A DNA stretch of 64,000 bases from the NCBI GenBank assembly GCA_029204225.1, contig CM055108.1, positions 11,901,955-11,965,954 on the forward strand, written 5' to 3'. This document shows, in pieces, positions 10,961-21,821 of the stretch. Position 1 is the first letter of the stretch; the number at the start of each line of letters is the position of its first letter. The notes beneath the pieces were generated by a model. The model had not been told where the DNA came from and ran no database searches. It was given only the letters and a program-made list of their open reading frames with translations. Position numbers and translations under genes: made by a program. The stretch comes from Diphasiastrum complanatum. Lineage: Eukaryota > Streptophyta > Lycopodiopsida > Lycopodiales > Lycopodiaceae.

Positions 10961-11935
10961 GATCCACGCTAGACGACAAACCTTTCCAACAACGATCCGG
11001 ACTGACGAGCATGATGTACCTCAAATACACAACTTGCATCGACAATTTCTCTGACAATCTATCAATCTATTTGCAATGCTATAATGAATACATGAGAACA
11101 ACTATATGAGCCTGCATATGCATTGGGCCGTAACGACCGCATCCAGCTATAACAATCGCCTTGAGCCGTAACAAGCGTGACAACCGCTCCCCGTTTATCG
11201 TCATCACCACATCCACCATAACCCACCACACATAACTCACCTCACTACCTCCGCATAGACTGCAAACAATTGCACCCCATCTGCATTCCTCCTTGAATCG
11301 CATTCCAAACACACACCGCCTTCCTCCACCATTCAATCGTGACCAATGCATTTCCCCGTATACAATGACCACCACCATCACCAGCTCACATTCACCGCAC
11401 ACACCACCATAACACCACATCCACCCTTAACCAAATCACATCCACTTCTCAACCCATCACACTCGCACTCAACAAGCAAACAAGCACCTGCATTAACCAT
11501 TCACTCGCACCAACCCACAATCAAACTATACACCTCCACCTAAGCCACACTGAACTGCCTGACTAACTTGAACCATTACCACTGCATTAACCGTCCCAAC
11601 CGCCCTTCAACAGCCAACAAACCACCCTCTACCCACATCTGCAATACATCGTTGAGTCCGCAATCCATCGTTGACACCGCAATCAGCCGCTGCCATCGCA
11701 ATCGCCCACTGCAACCACAATCGACCGCTGACACTGCCATCACCCAGCATAACCAGAGTAACCGTAGACACTGCATATACCCGTAGAACCCACTAAAACC
11801 GCATTCATCGTCGAAACCATACTGCATTGTCACAGACTGCATTCACCAAAATCCGCATTTGATCGCAACTCAATTCCAACCTGCCTGCAAACCACATTAA
11901 ACACACTCTCTCCATGGCCCTCTCAACAAAACACT

Positions 11936-12295
11936 CTACCCATGACCTGATCGGAACTCTTGACATCCTTTTTTCTGACAAACATTGCCTCTCCACAAGC
12001 CTGGCCCTCCATGAACCTCACCCTGCCTAAGATATTGCAAGACAATGTAGCTAGTTTGTCCATATCTTGACAACTTGCACACATTCACATGAAATAGCTC
12101 AAACATGAGATAGAACAAGTAAAGTAAACTTGAAAAACACTTCCTTTCTGCTCCTTTGACCTTACTTGAGTCTTCAATAAGCTGCAAAAACAGATCCATA
12201 ACATCTTTGCCAAATAACCTTCCTTTGATGCTCTTGACTAGCTCCAAATTGCCACCTTTCCTTTTGTGTCGTTGAAGCCCTTTGAGACCAACCTC
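11936..12295 (-). pseudogene. 3' module shared by elements B and H
   Basis: Holds a 103-codon frame (11936-12247) with LVKSIKGRLFGKDVMDLFLQ and FELFHVNVCKLSRYGQTS. The corresponding stretch of element H (about 59990-60290) encodes LVKSIKEES... and FELCYVNVWKLSKFGES at the same place after pol. I do not recognise the module; it is not RNase H or RT by any motif I can see. It could be a decayed envelope-like, spacer or captured sequence. The C-terminal part here merges into C-rich repeat. Confidence 0.5.
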
Positions 12296-13770
12296 TTAAT
12301 CTTCCTCTTGACCATCAAAGTCATTGAACAAACTTTGTTTTCCAAATCCATTACTTGCTTTTCCAGTATGAGAACCACGAGAACCAATATCCACTTGCAT
12401 AGCATCATCTACACAAGAAAATTCTCCAAAACATGTGAGTAAAGCAAAGTGAGTCGCTTCCACTTGCTTGCCTTTCTCTTGATCATCAAAGATATCAAAG
12501 ATATGAATATCTTCAGACTTGAACCTCTGGAAATACTCCCTCTTAAACATATTATCTAGATCCAACAAGATCTCATCAATGTTTGATCTCGAATTTTTAC
12601 AAAGGTTAGTGAAAACAATGTCACCAATGTTACCATCGTAAATCAAAAGATAGATTCCAAACTTTCCATCCAACATGAAGTAGAATAGGTGAAGATGAGT
12701 ATCAAACCTAATAAATCCAGCCTTCTTGAGTCCATAACAAACCTCAATAAGCTCACCAATAAGGTCTCCCTTGCCTTGAAGAAATTGCCTCTCGATTTGC
12801 TCCATGTAGTCTTCTCTAACCAACCTTTTGCCATCTCGATCATGAGTGATCCATGATGTGAGATCCATGCCTTGGATCTTCCCAAGAACCAATCTTCCAT
12901 TGCTCTTTCCTTCATAAGACTCCCTCTTAATGATTGCATCATAAGAAGTAGAAACCTCAAAGACATTAGAAGCCATGAAAAAAATGATTAGTACCTTCAA
13001 CATAAGGATGACTGAAGTACTCTCTTTCTTCAAACAAGAACTTCTATTCAATATTTTAGGTAATGAATCATATGATAATGATTCCTCCTCACTATCATTC
13101 ACAATGACATCATTCAAAGTACATCCTACTTTGAACTCTTCACATACTTCTCTTCTTCTTGACTTGTGACTATCTCCCTCACCAAGTCTCTTGATAGAAC
13201 CATTTGATCTACTCTCTTTATGAAGACATGTGACTCCACTTGCTGGAAAAATGACTTTCTTGGAATCATAACAAAAGAATGTAGAAGAACCATCTCCTTC
13301 ATGAATGCACCTAGCAACATCTTTTTCTATATGATCAAAGAAATCATTAACAACAATCTTTTCCAAGGAAGAACCTTCACCTCCATTGATGAAGTTAGCT
13401 CTTTCCTTACCTTTTGCATGCTTGCACTTGCCATGAAGAACCTTTGAAACACCATCATTATCCTCAAGACTAGCCAAGTTAGCACAAAGATGAACATCTC
13501 CAAGAAGCATATTAGATCTTGACCTAGATCTAGCATAAGGAAGCTTGTTAGACTTTGCATAAGATCCACCAATCTTATTGATGCTAAAAGGTAACTTTGA
13601 AAAGTTGAGACCAATCTTCTTTTCCATTCCATCCTTTTTGTTAGCCATAACAAAAGCATCAAGCTTGAAAAGTCTACCTTGTCTATTGCCCCTAGCAACC
13701 AAGATTTCTTCCTTTGTAATGAAACAAGCATCACCACCAAACTTTACCATGTATCCTTTATTTATCATTT
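12296..13770 (-). pseudogene. 490-codon frame with RT remnant, element B
   Basis: The first ~40 residues are the end of the protease/pre-integrase region (GRLFKLDAF). The integrase HHCC and D-D-E core expected next is missing and replaced by ~260 residues of charged sequence I cannot assign. Residues about 318-415 follow the RT pattern: YMEQ (normally YMEQP), CYGLKK (normally LYGLKQ), then LLIYDGNIGD where the YVDD catalytic box should be. The C-terminus (SCVDDAMQ ... FDGQEED) matches element H. The frame is open for its full length although the enzyme is dead. It may be a non-autonomous derivative with a re-used ORF, or simple decay that happened to stay open. Confidence 0.55.
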
Positions 13771-13771
13771 G

Positions 13772-14633
13772 TGATAAATTTTACAGTTTTTAGGACAATA
13801 ATGATTGTACTTTACAATCATAGAGAGTTATTGGTTGCTTAATCAATGAATCTATCAAGTTCTACACATTAGATCTTGATCTAGATTCACTACACTTGGA
13901 TTTAAGCAAGAGCAATGGATCAACACATCATTTTTTAGTGAGAGCGGCTTCACACGTGTGGAGTACTGTCCACTGTACGGCCTGCACCTGAAACAACAAG
14001 TACAATGATACTAGATAGCAATCATGCATAAAAATCACAAGACAAATGACTAGAAATCTCACAAAAGTGTAGAGTGCAAAAGTCTCATCAATTTTCTTAG
14101 CAAAATGATGATCCTTTTATGGATCAAGTACATCCATGAGTCTGGTACAGTCCAGCAGGCCTTCACACGTGTGAAGAGTGCCACATCACTCATATCTATC
14201 CATTTGATCCATCCTTGATCCTTATCCAATAGTTGACCTTCTAGAATATGACTAAAATCCAAAAAGCTAGTCTCCTAGAATATAGGAATATTCCCTACAA
14301 AATAGGATCTAAGGAAAATGGTCAACTCTTATCTTCTAGTACTCTATACACACATGTGAACATCCACTTGCCATGTGGGAGCATTTACTCATGCACATGC
14401 AAGGAAAAGCTAATTTGTAGGTGACTAGTCAACTTGACCAAAAACTAGTCATTTCATGTTCACACTAACTAGAATGATACAAAATCAATTTGGATATATA
14501 CAAACATGAAAAGTACATCCTTTCACACATGGGAACATGCTCCACACGTGTGAAATCATATCATCAACATATTCTAATGTTTGATCAATATTTACATGAA
14601 CCAATGTCAAGTGAGAAGTGACAATTTTCAACA
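13772..14633 (-). repeat. 3' LTR of element A
   Basis: 862 bp, TGATAAATTT...TTTTCAACA. Contains ACACGTGT at 13952, TTCACACGTGTGAA at 14162-14175 and ACACGTGT near 14544. A TATATATCC box on the minus strand lies near 14493-14501, about 135 bp inside the U3 end, and is a plausible TATA box. Confidence 0.95.
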
Positions 14634-14648
14634 CTCCTCCTCACTTCT
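14634..14648 (-). promoter_or_regulatory. Polypurine tract of element A
   Basis: The minus strand reads AGAAGTGAGGAGGAG directly before the 3' LTR, the usual plus-strand primer position. Confidence 0.8.
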
Positions 14649-16206
14649 AACTTGGCAAATCTAGTGTACATCTATCTACAATTCCAAGAGCATATCTTAA
14701 CTTAAAAAATGGATCTTTGGACAATGGTTTGGTTAAGATATCAGCTATGCATTCGGATGATGGTACATGATGTAGTTGCACTTCCTTGGATTGTACCTTC
14801 TCCCTCACAAAGTGGTGAGCTATCTCAATATGCTTTGTTCTAGCATGGAAGATAGGATTTGAAGCAATTTGTTGAGAAGCTTGATTGTCACAAAATATGT
14901 AAGGGATCTCCTCGGCCTCTAGCACATGTAGTTCCATCAAGAGTCTTCTTAGCCATAAGAGCTCTTTGGTTGTTGAAGTCAATGCCTTGTACTCGGCTTC
15001 ACAAGAAGATAGTGAGATTGTATCTTGCTTTTTGGAAAGCCAAGATATCACTCCTCCACAAAGAAATGTTGCAAATGCACTAATGGACTTCCTATCCATC
15101 TTGTCACCTGCAAAATCTGAATCCGAGTAGGCTCTCAAGTGCAAGTTAGATCCTTCATAAAGTATACCAAAAAATCTAGTACTAGAAACATATCTAAGTA
15201 CTCTCTTGGCACTTTTCCAATGATGAATTAAAGGAGCTTGCATACTTTGACTCAACTTGCTTACACAAAAACTTAAGTCAGGTCTAGTGATGGTTAAATA
15301 GATTAGAGAGCCTATAAGCTTCCTAAAGAGAGTGATGTCCTCAAAGGATGCTTCATCACCTTCATTAGTTGCTTTCACAACATGCTCCATAGGGGTGTCA
15401 ATCCCCTTACAATCTTTCATACCAAATCTTTCAAGAATGGAAGTAGCATACTTAGATTGACTTATGAAAGTACAATTGCTACTTCTAGACACTTCTATCC
15501 CAAGTATAAACTTTAGGAAGCCTAGATCTACCATCTTGAACTCACTAGATAAGTCAACTTTTACTTTGCCTATGCCATCATCATCATTTCCTGTCATAAT
15601 GATGTCATCAACATAAAGAACCAAAATGATGATCTTTCCTTCATTACATTTGAAATATAAAGAAGGTTCATAAGCACTTAGTACAAAGCCAAGGGAATAG
15701 AGAAAATCATGCAACCTAGAGTACCAAGCTCTAGGTGCTTGCTTCAAGCCATATAGGCTCTTCCTTAAGTAGCACACCTTTTGCTCCTCACCAATCTTGA
15801 TGAAGCCCTCGGGTTGCATCATGTAGATTTCCTCTTCTAAGAAGCCATTCAAGAAGGCATTTGTCACATCCATTTGGTAGAGATCCCATTTGAACAAAGT
15901 AGCAATGCAAATGATTAATCTAATAGTTACAAGCTTAGCTACAGGTGCAAATGTTTCTTCATAATCCAATCCTTTTATTTGAAGAAATCCCTTAGCAACA
16001 AGCCTAGCTTTGTATTTACTAATAGATCCATCTTGATTGTACTTAATTCTATAAATCCACTTACATGCAAGTGGTTTCTTTCCTCTTGGAAGATTTACAA
16101 GATTCCAAGTATGATTTTCTTCTAATGCATCATACTCTACTTGCATTGCATCTCTCCAAACTTTAGATTTACATGCTTCTTCAAAAGATGATGGTTCTTC
16201 AATCAA
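14647..16206 (-). CDS. Copia reverse transcriptase and RNase H (element A)
   Basis: 519 codons. The RVT_2 domain covers about residues 27-270 with the catalytic box YVDD at 198-201 and the landmarks LDYEETFAPVAK, NAFLNG and LYGLKQAPRAWY. RNase H follows: SDSDFAGD near 361-368, SSCEAEY near 401-406 and CDNQASQQIA near 439 carry the acidic residues, and TKHIEIAHHFVREKV and ADILTKPL mark the end. All key residues are present, so this part could be active. The natural start is upstream: the frame is the -1 continuation of the integrase frame, and its first listed codon is an artefact of the break. Confidence 0.93.
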   Translation of the reverse strand: MIEEPSSFEEACKSKVWRDAMQVEYDALEENHTWNLVNLPRGKKPLACKWIYRIKYNQDGSISKYKARLVAKGFLQIKGLDYEETFAPVAKLVTIRLIICIATLFKWDLYQMDVTNAFLNGFLEEEIYMMQPEGFIKIGEEQKVCYLRKSLYGLKQAPRAWYSRLHDFLYSLGFVLSAYEPSLYFKCNEGKIIILVLYVDDIIMTGNDDDGIGKVKVDLSSEFKMVDLGFLKFILGIEVSRSSNCTFISQSKYATSILERFGMKDCKGIDTPMEHVVKATNEGDEASFEDITLFRKLIGSLIYLTITRPDLSFCVSKLSQSMQAPLIHHWKSAKRVLRYVSSTRFFGILYEGSNLHLRAYSDSDFAGDKMDRKSISAFATFLCGGVISWLSKKQDTISLSSCEAEYKALTSTTKELLWLRRLLMELHVLEAEEIPYIFCDNQASQQIASNPIFHARTKHIEIAHHFVREKVQSKEVQLHHVPSSECIADILTKPLSKDPFFKLRYALGIVDRCTLDLPS

Positions 16207-16211
16207 TGTAG

Positions 16212-16829
16212 CTAAAAAAAAGAGTAAGAGGTAGAAGATGTAGAGCCTTCCTTTTGCTTTCCCTTGTCCACATAGGTAAGCCTTGAGGGCTCGGCCTTGC
16301 TCCTTGATGATCTTCTTGGCCCCTTTTGACTTGGATCCAAATCTCCATCCTCGGGTTTGTCATGATCCTCCTCGGGTTTGTCAAGATCCTCCTCGGATTT
16401 GTCAAGATCTTCAATGCACAATGGGTTAGATCCATTTGACAAGCTCTTAGCAAATTGTGACTCATCAAAAAGTACATCCTTGCTTACCTTTACTTTCTTG
16501 GATGTAGGATCATATATCCTATATCCCTTGCTATTTTCTCCATAGCCAACAAAGATTCCTTTGAAGGAGGTAGCATCTTCTTTCCTTCTAGTCTCCAAAG
16601 GAATGTGTACATAACAAGTACATCCAAAGATCTTAAAATATTTTACATTGGGTTTCTTATCAAACAAGGCTTGATAAGGTGAGATCCCATCTATAGCACT
16701 ACTAGGAAGTCTATTACACAAATAATTAGCACATGTTATGGCTTCTCCCCAAAATGAGATGGGAAGTGATGCATCAAGCCTCAAGGACTTTGCACACTCA
16801 CATAGACTCCTATTTTTCCTCTCGGCCAC
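16212..16829 (-). pseudogene. Integrase C-terminal half (element A)
   Basis: 205 codons in the same frame as 16863-18629 but separated by a TAA. It begins in the last catalytic motif (AERKNR carries the Glu of the D-D-E triad) and contains FGCTCYVHIPLETRRK and GIFVGYGENSKGYRIYDP, the conserved copia integrase C-terminal blocks. A tandem KPEEDxDK acidic linker follows. It ends TCT TTT TTT TAG in a run of eight T, after which the RT frame continues at -1. Confidence 0.88.
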
Positions 16830-16862
16830 CCCATTTTGTTGAGGGGTGTAGGAACAAGTGTA

Positions 16863-18629
16863 TTATAACTTAATACCATTGATCTCACAAAAGTCTTTCA
16901 TTTTATTGGAGGTGTACTCTCCTCCATTATCACATCTTAGTGCTTTGATAGAAGTACTAAGTTGTTTCTCTACTAGAGACTTGAACTTAATGAAAGCTTC
17001 ATAAACAAGATTTTTCTTTGATAGTAACTCAATCCATGTGAATCTAGTACAATCATCTATAAAAGTTACATACATCAAGGCACCTCCATTACTTGCATGT
17101 GAAAAACTATGTACATCAGAATGTATGAGATCCAAGGGAGAGAGAGATCTTGATGAAGATTTCTTGTAAGAAGATTTGTGTGACTTTGCAAGGCCACATG
17201 CCTCACACATTTTTCCACACTTCTTGAAAGCTCTTGGTAGGCCGAGAGCTAGTTCCTTGCTTGCCATTGACTCCATAGATTGAAGATTAGGATGGCCTAA
17301 TCTCTTATGCCAAAGCTCCACTTGAGTTAGCTCCTCCCTAGCCAAGTTCACACTTTCACTTGCAACATTAGCATCCAACTTGAAAAGTCTACCTTGCTTA
17401 ATGCCACTAGCTATGCACTTATCATTTTTCAAGATGGAACAAACTCCATTCTTGAAATGTACATCTAGTCCATTGTCCATTAATTGTCCTACACTAAGCA
17501 AGTTTCTTGAAATGGTAGGAACATACAAAACATTATCTAGATCTATCCTTTTAGATGTGCCTAAACAAAGAGGTATAGATCCTATGCCATCTATCTTGCA
17601 TGCTTGATCACTAGCAGTGTATATTGACTTCTTAGAGTCATTACAAGATAGAAGAGTAGAAAAATAATGCTTGTTAAAGGACATGTGGGAACTAGCCCCA
17701 CTATCTATCCACCATGTGTCTTGACTTGAAGTTGGTGTAGATGCAACCATTAAGGATGTGTTGAATCCATCCTCATATTCTTCCTCTTGAGCAATGTTCC
17801 CTTGATCTCCTTTGGCTTGTTGATTCTTCTTCAAGTAGCATTCTGAGGCAAAGTGTCCTTTCTTTCCACAAAAGAAACACTTTAGTTTTGCCTTGTTCTT
17901 CACTTTGCCTTTGGAGGTAGATCCTCCATTCTTCATCTCGGCCTCCTTGCCTTGATTTTTCTTGAATGGATTTTGCTTTTTCTTGCCTTTAGATGTAAAG
18001 TTAGCTTTCTCCTCTCCTCCATTAAGTGACATGCTATCCATTCTTGTCTTGAGGTGTAGAAGCCTACTCTCCTCGGCCACAAGAACATTGTGCAACTTTT
18101 CAATGGATGGAAGAGAGTCTTGAATGGCAAATGATTGGACTAAGTTGGTAAACTCATCACTTAGACCATTCAAAATGATTTGTACTAGTTCTTGATCTTG
18201 GATCTTCTCTCCTATTGCACTTAACTCCTTGTTAAGAGATTTGATCCTAAGAACATACTCTTGTCCACTCTCTCCACTTCCTTTCATGCTTTGGAAAACT
18301 TGATTTCTTAGCATGAGGATTCTTGAAGTATTGTTGGATTCATAAATGCTCTTTAATGAATCCCAAGCCTCTTTGGATGAGGTACAAGAAGACACCTCTT
18401 TCAAGAGGTCATTGCATACATTTAACTTTATGCAATGTAGAGCTAATCTTGCTCTCTTCTTGTATTTGGCTTGTTCTTGGGGAGTTTGAGGCTCTTCCTC
18501 TACTCCTTGAACTATGTCATATAGATCATGGATCACTAGGAGTGATTCCATTCTCACTTTCCAAATGGAATAATTTGTGGAAGTGAGTCTCTCACTTGGT
18601 TCCATCAAATATCCACCCATGGATGACAT
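16863..18629 (-). pseudogene. Gag, protease and integrase N-terminal half (element A)
   Basis: 588 codons. UBN2-type gag spans residues 1 to about 215, the CX2CX4HX4C knuckle CFFCGKKGHFASEC starts near 251, and the aspartic protease DSG is at 309-311. The integrase HHCC zinc finger runs from about 441 (HKRLGHPN ... CEACGL), with the first two catalytic Asp near 505 (HSDVH) and 567 (CDNGGEY). Start chosen at MSSMGGYLME, the conserved gag start. The frame stops at a TAA where related elements have a Glu codon, just before the third catalytic residue. Confidence 0.92.
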
Positions 18630-19212
18630 TTTAGAATGAATGCTCTTTTAAAAATCACAAAGATTTTTGAATTTTAAAAGATCTATGAAGTGGCCTAAAG
18701 CTTACTAGAATGCCTATAGGCTTGTCTCTATCAAACTAACACACAAGCTTGAATGATACTCAAAGATCTTACCAAAAATTTCTAGCTTTCACTCTCACAA
18801 AAAAAATTGCTTTACACTTTTCTTAGAGATTTCACTTCAACTAAGGATCTGAACAAATCAGCCTCTTAGATCTGATCTTAGACTCTAAAAAGAAATGCTT
18901 CAATGATCCAAAACACTATTTGGTCATAGGCATTAGTTAGAATGAATCTAGATCAATACTATGCTTCAAAAAGCACCAAAAATGAACTAGTATTGTGATT
19001 TTGGGACCAAAAAACACAAAGTAACTTGAATTGAAAGTTGCTGTACGGTTTCACACGTGTGAAAAGTACATACACAGCCTCCAAGTCGTTTTGATCCAAA
19101 TGATTACAAGCTATCACTCTAGAAGAACTCGCCCTCACTAGTATTGGCCAAAAAACAAATTTTGCCAATGATCTTTACAAGATTTATGATTCAATGATCA
19201 CTCTCTTACTTA
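18630..19212 (-). other. Untranslated leader of element A
   Basis: 583 bases between PBS and gag. Contains the perfect palindrome TTTCACACGTGTGAAA at 19049-19064 next to GTAC motifs. A 69-codon frame here (18959-19168) has no support. Confidence 0.7.
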
Positions 19213-19224
19213 GCTCTGATACCA
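19213..19224 (-). promoter_or_regulatory. Primer binding site of element A (tRNA-iMet)
   Basis: The minus strand reads TGGTATCAGAGC directly after the 5' LTR. Confidence 0.93.
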
Positions 19225-20086
19225 TGATAAATTTTACAGTTTTTAGGACAATAATGATTGTACTTTACAATCATAGAGAGTTATTGGTTGCTTAATCAAT
19301 GAATCTATCAAGTTCTACACATTAGATCTTGATCTAGATTCACTACACTTGGATTTAAGCAAGAGCAATGGATCAACACATCATTTTTTAGTGAGAGCGG
19401 CTTCACACGTGTGGAGTACTGTCCACTGTACGGCCTGCACCTGAAACAACAAGTACAATGATACTAGATAGCAATCATGCATAAAAATCACAAGACAAAT
19501 GACTAGAAATCTCACAAAAGTGTAGAGTGCAAAAGTCTCATCAATTTTCTTAGCAAAATGATGATCCTTTTATGGATCAAGTACATCCATGAGTCTGGTA
19601 CAGTCCAGCAGGCCTTCACACGTGTGAAGAGTGCCACATCACTCATATCTATCCATTTGATCCATCCTTGATCCTTATCCAATAGTTGACCTTCTAGAAT
19701 ATGACTAAAATCCAAAAAGCTAGTCTCCTAGAATATAGGAATATTCCCTACAAAATAGGATCTAAGGAAAATGGTCAACTCTTATCTTCTAGTACTCTAT
19801 ACACACATGTGAACATCCACTTGCCATGTGGGAGCATTTACTCATGCACATGCAAGGAAAAGCTAATTTGTAGGTGACTAGTCAACTTGACCAAAAACTA
19901 GTCATTTCATGTTCACACTAACTAGAATGATACAAAATCAATTTGGATATATACAAACATGAAAAGTACATCCTTTCACACATGGGAACATGCTCCACAC
20001 GTGTGAAATCATATCATCAACATATTCTAATGTTTGATCAATATTTACATGAACCAATGTCAAGTGAGAAGTGACAATTTTCAACA
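19225..20086 (-). repeat. 5' LTR of element A
   Basis: 862 bp, apparently identical to 13772-14633, including the small 67-codon minus-strand frame present in both. Followed by the second ATTTG. Confidence 0.95.
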
Positions 20087-20091
20087 ATTTG

Positions 20092-21219
20092 ACCAACACT
20101 TAGCAAATTCTTTGAAAGTGAAGGAATGTAAAGAACACCATCAAGTCTTGCTTTCCTATAAGTAGAGAGACAAATAGGAATTGAACCAATACCTTCAATC
20201 ACACACTCACTACCATTGGCCATGTGAACTGCTTTCTTGGCTCCATCATAAGTGACCAAAGAAGTAAAGAACTCCTTGTGACTAGTCATGTGTGAGCTAG
20301 CTCCACTATCAATCCACCATGAATCTTTGTCACCTTCACTTGATATTGGACTTGAAAAACACATCAAAATAGAATCACCACCACCTAGACCCTCATCATT
20401 AGTAGTAAAGTTGATTTGCTTGCTACCTTCATCTCTTTGCTTCTTCAAACATTCATTTGCAAAATGCCCTTTGATTCCACAATAAAAGCATTTCAACTTA
20501 GACTTATCTTTCTTTTTGCCAAAATAAGAAGTCTCACCTTGATCTTGCCCTTTAGACCACTTGCCTTTTCCTTTGCCCTTGAACTTGCCTTTGATGTACA
20601 TAGCATCTTCATAATGAGATGTCGATGTAGATCCACCTCCTCTTGATTGAAGCCTATAATCCTCATTCACCAAGATCTCTTGCAAATCCACAATACTTGG
20701 GAAAGTCTTTTGAATAGCAAAACTTTGAACAAGATTAGCATGATCATCCAACAAGCCATTAAGTATAACTTGAACAAGCTCTACCTCCTTAATGCTTTCA
20801 TCAATACATGCTAACTCATCATTGAATGCCTTAACCCTCAAAACAAAAGCATGAGTACTCTCTTCCTTCTTTTGAAAACTTTGAAAGATTTGTCTCCTAA
20901 GAGTAAGCACTCTTGATGTAGACTTGGATTCATAAAGCTTCTTCAAAGCTTCCCAAGCCTCCAAAGATGATGTGCACTTACCAACTTCCCTGAGAAGTTC
21001 ATTGGTAACATTCATCTTGATCATGTGTAGAGATTTCTTTGCTCTCTTGTCATACCTCATTTGATCTTGTTGAGTTGTCGGTCTCTCCTCCAAACCTACA
21101 ACAATCTCCATCAACTCATTCATCTCCAATAAGGACTCCATCTTCACCTTCCAAGTAGAATAGTTGATTGAGGTAAGTCTACCATTGCTCTCCAACATAG
21201 ATCCACCACTTGTAGCCAT
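20092..21219 (-). pseudogene. Gag and protease N-terminal part of element B
   Basis: UBN2-type gag (MLESNGRLTSxNYSTWKVKMESLL; EAWEALKKLYESKSTSRVLTLRRQ), a CFYCGIKGHFANEC zinc knuckle near residue 243, and an intact protease motif WWIDSGASSHMT. The frame runs LLSVGQI and is then interrupted by element A; the residues after that in the open frame come from the A LTR. It is closely related to the gag of element H. The frame is free of stops up to the insertion, so B was probably coding-competent in this part when A inserted. Confidence 0.9.
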
Positions 21220-21809
21220 GTTGAAGTGACCTGATCTTCTCTTTCAACCTGTTACAATGCACAAAGCACTCTCTTGAATGTCAAAAAATGAACTCAAGAA
21301 GAAATCACAAAGATATGGAACCTCTCAAATCTCTTCTAGCACTTCTAACTAGAAAATCAACACATAGAATAGTGAAATCTTGATCAACCTATGATCTATC
21401 CTCAATCTAATGATTCTTGCCACTTACTAAGATTGAAACACACTCAAATAAAGTTCAATAACCTCACAAACTAGAGATCCAATCAAAATTAGGGTTTTGA
21501 CAAAATCACAAAAAATTTGAATATCTCAAATTCTACATGCAATTTCTATAAACTTGGTATATCTTCTTGTAGACTCCAATAAGATCTTCCTAATGCACCA
21601 AAAATCATCTAGTTCCAGTAAGCCAAGTGTGAAATCGGAATTGATCAAGTACATAACCCTATATTGAGTTTTGACCTACAAAAGATCAATTCTACAGATG
21701 CAAAAATGCTGATTTTTTAGTAGAGATCAATCTAGCATGCTCTAGCATTGGTAACTCCTCCAAATCTTTGATAAATGTGGCTGATCCTTTCATAACCTGA
21801 AACACAAGA
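21220..21809 (-). other. Untranslated leader of element B
   Basis: About 590 A/T-rich bases between PBS and gag. No supported ORF. Confidence 0.6.
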
Positions 21810-21821
21810 GCTCTGATACCA
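21810..21821 (-). promoter_or_regulatory. Primer binding site of element B
   Basis: The minus strand reads TGGTATCAGAGC beside the LTR that begins at 21822. Confidence 0.9.

Larger units (their letters stand above)
9366..11935. repeat. C-rich, G-poor repeat island
   Basis: A 2.6-kb block whose + strand is dominated by C and A with little G, unlike everything around it. It contains scattered 'aaccgc', 'gaccgcat' and 'tctcaaccgacgg' phrases and at least two ordered arrays (9905-10195 and 10480-10960). Several overlapping frames stay open on both strands (for example 9726-10241), as expected from stop-poor repeats. None has recognisable domains or codon-like structure, so I do not call them genes. 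Confidence 0.75.
13772..20086 (-). mobile_element. Full-length young Ty1/copia element A, 6.3 kb
   Basis: Two 862-bp LTRs (13772-14633 and 19225-20086), which I could not distinguish by eye, flank a complete internal region: PBS, leader, gag, protease, integrase, RT, RNase H and polypurine tract, in the copia order (integrase before RT). The flanks are ATTTG at 13767-13771 and ATTTG at 20087-20091, a perfect 5-bp target duplication. Identical LTRs indicate a very recent insertion. It landed inside the protease of element B. Despite its youth it carries one nonsense codon and one frameshift in pol. Confidence 0.95.

Noticed and set aside
19512-19715. 67-codon minus-strand frame present twice (also 14059-14262)
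   Set aside because: It is duplicated only because both LTRs of element A are identical; no coding evidence.
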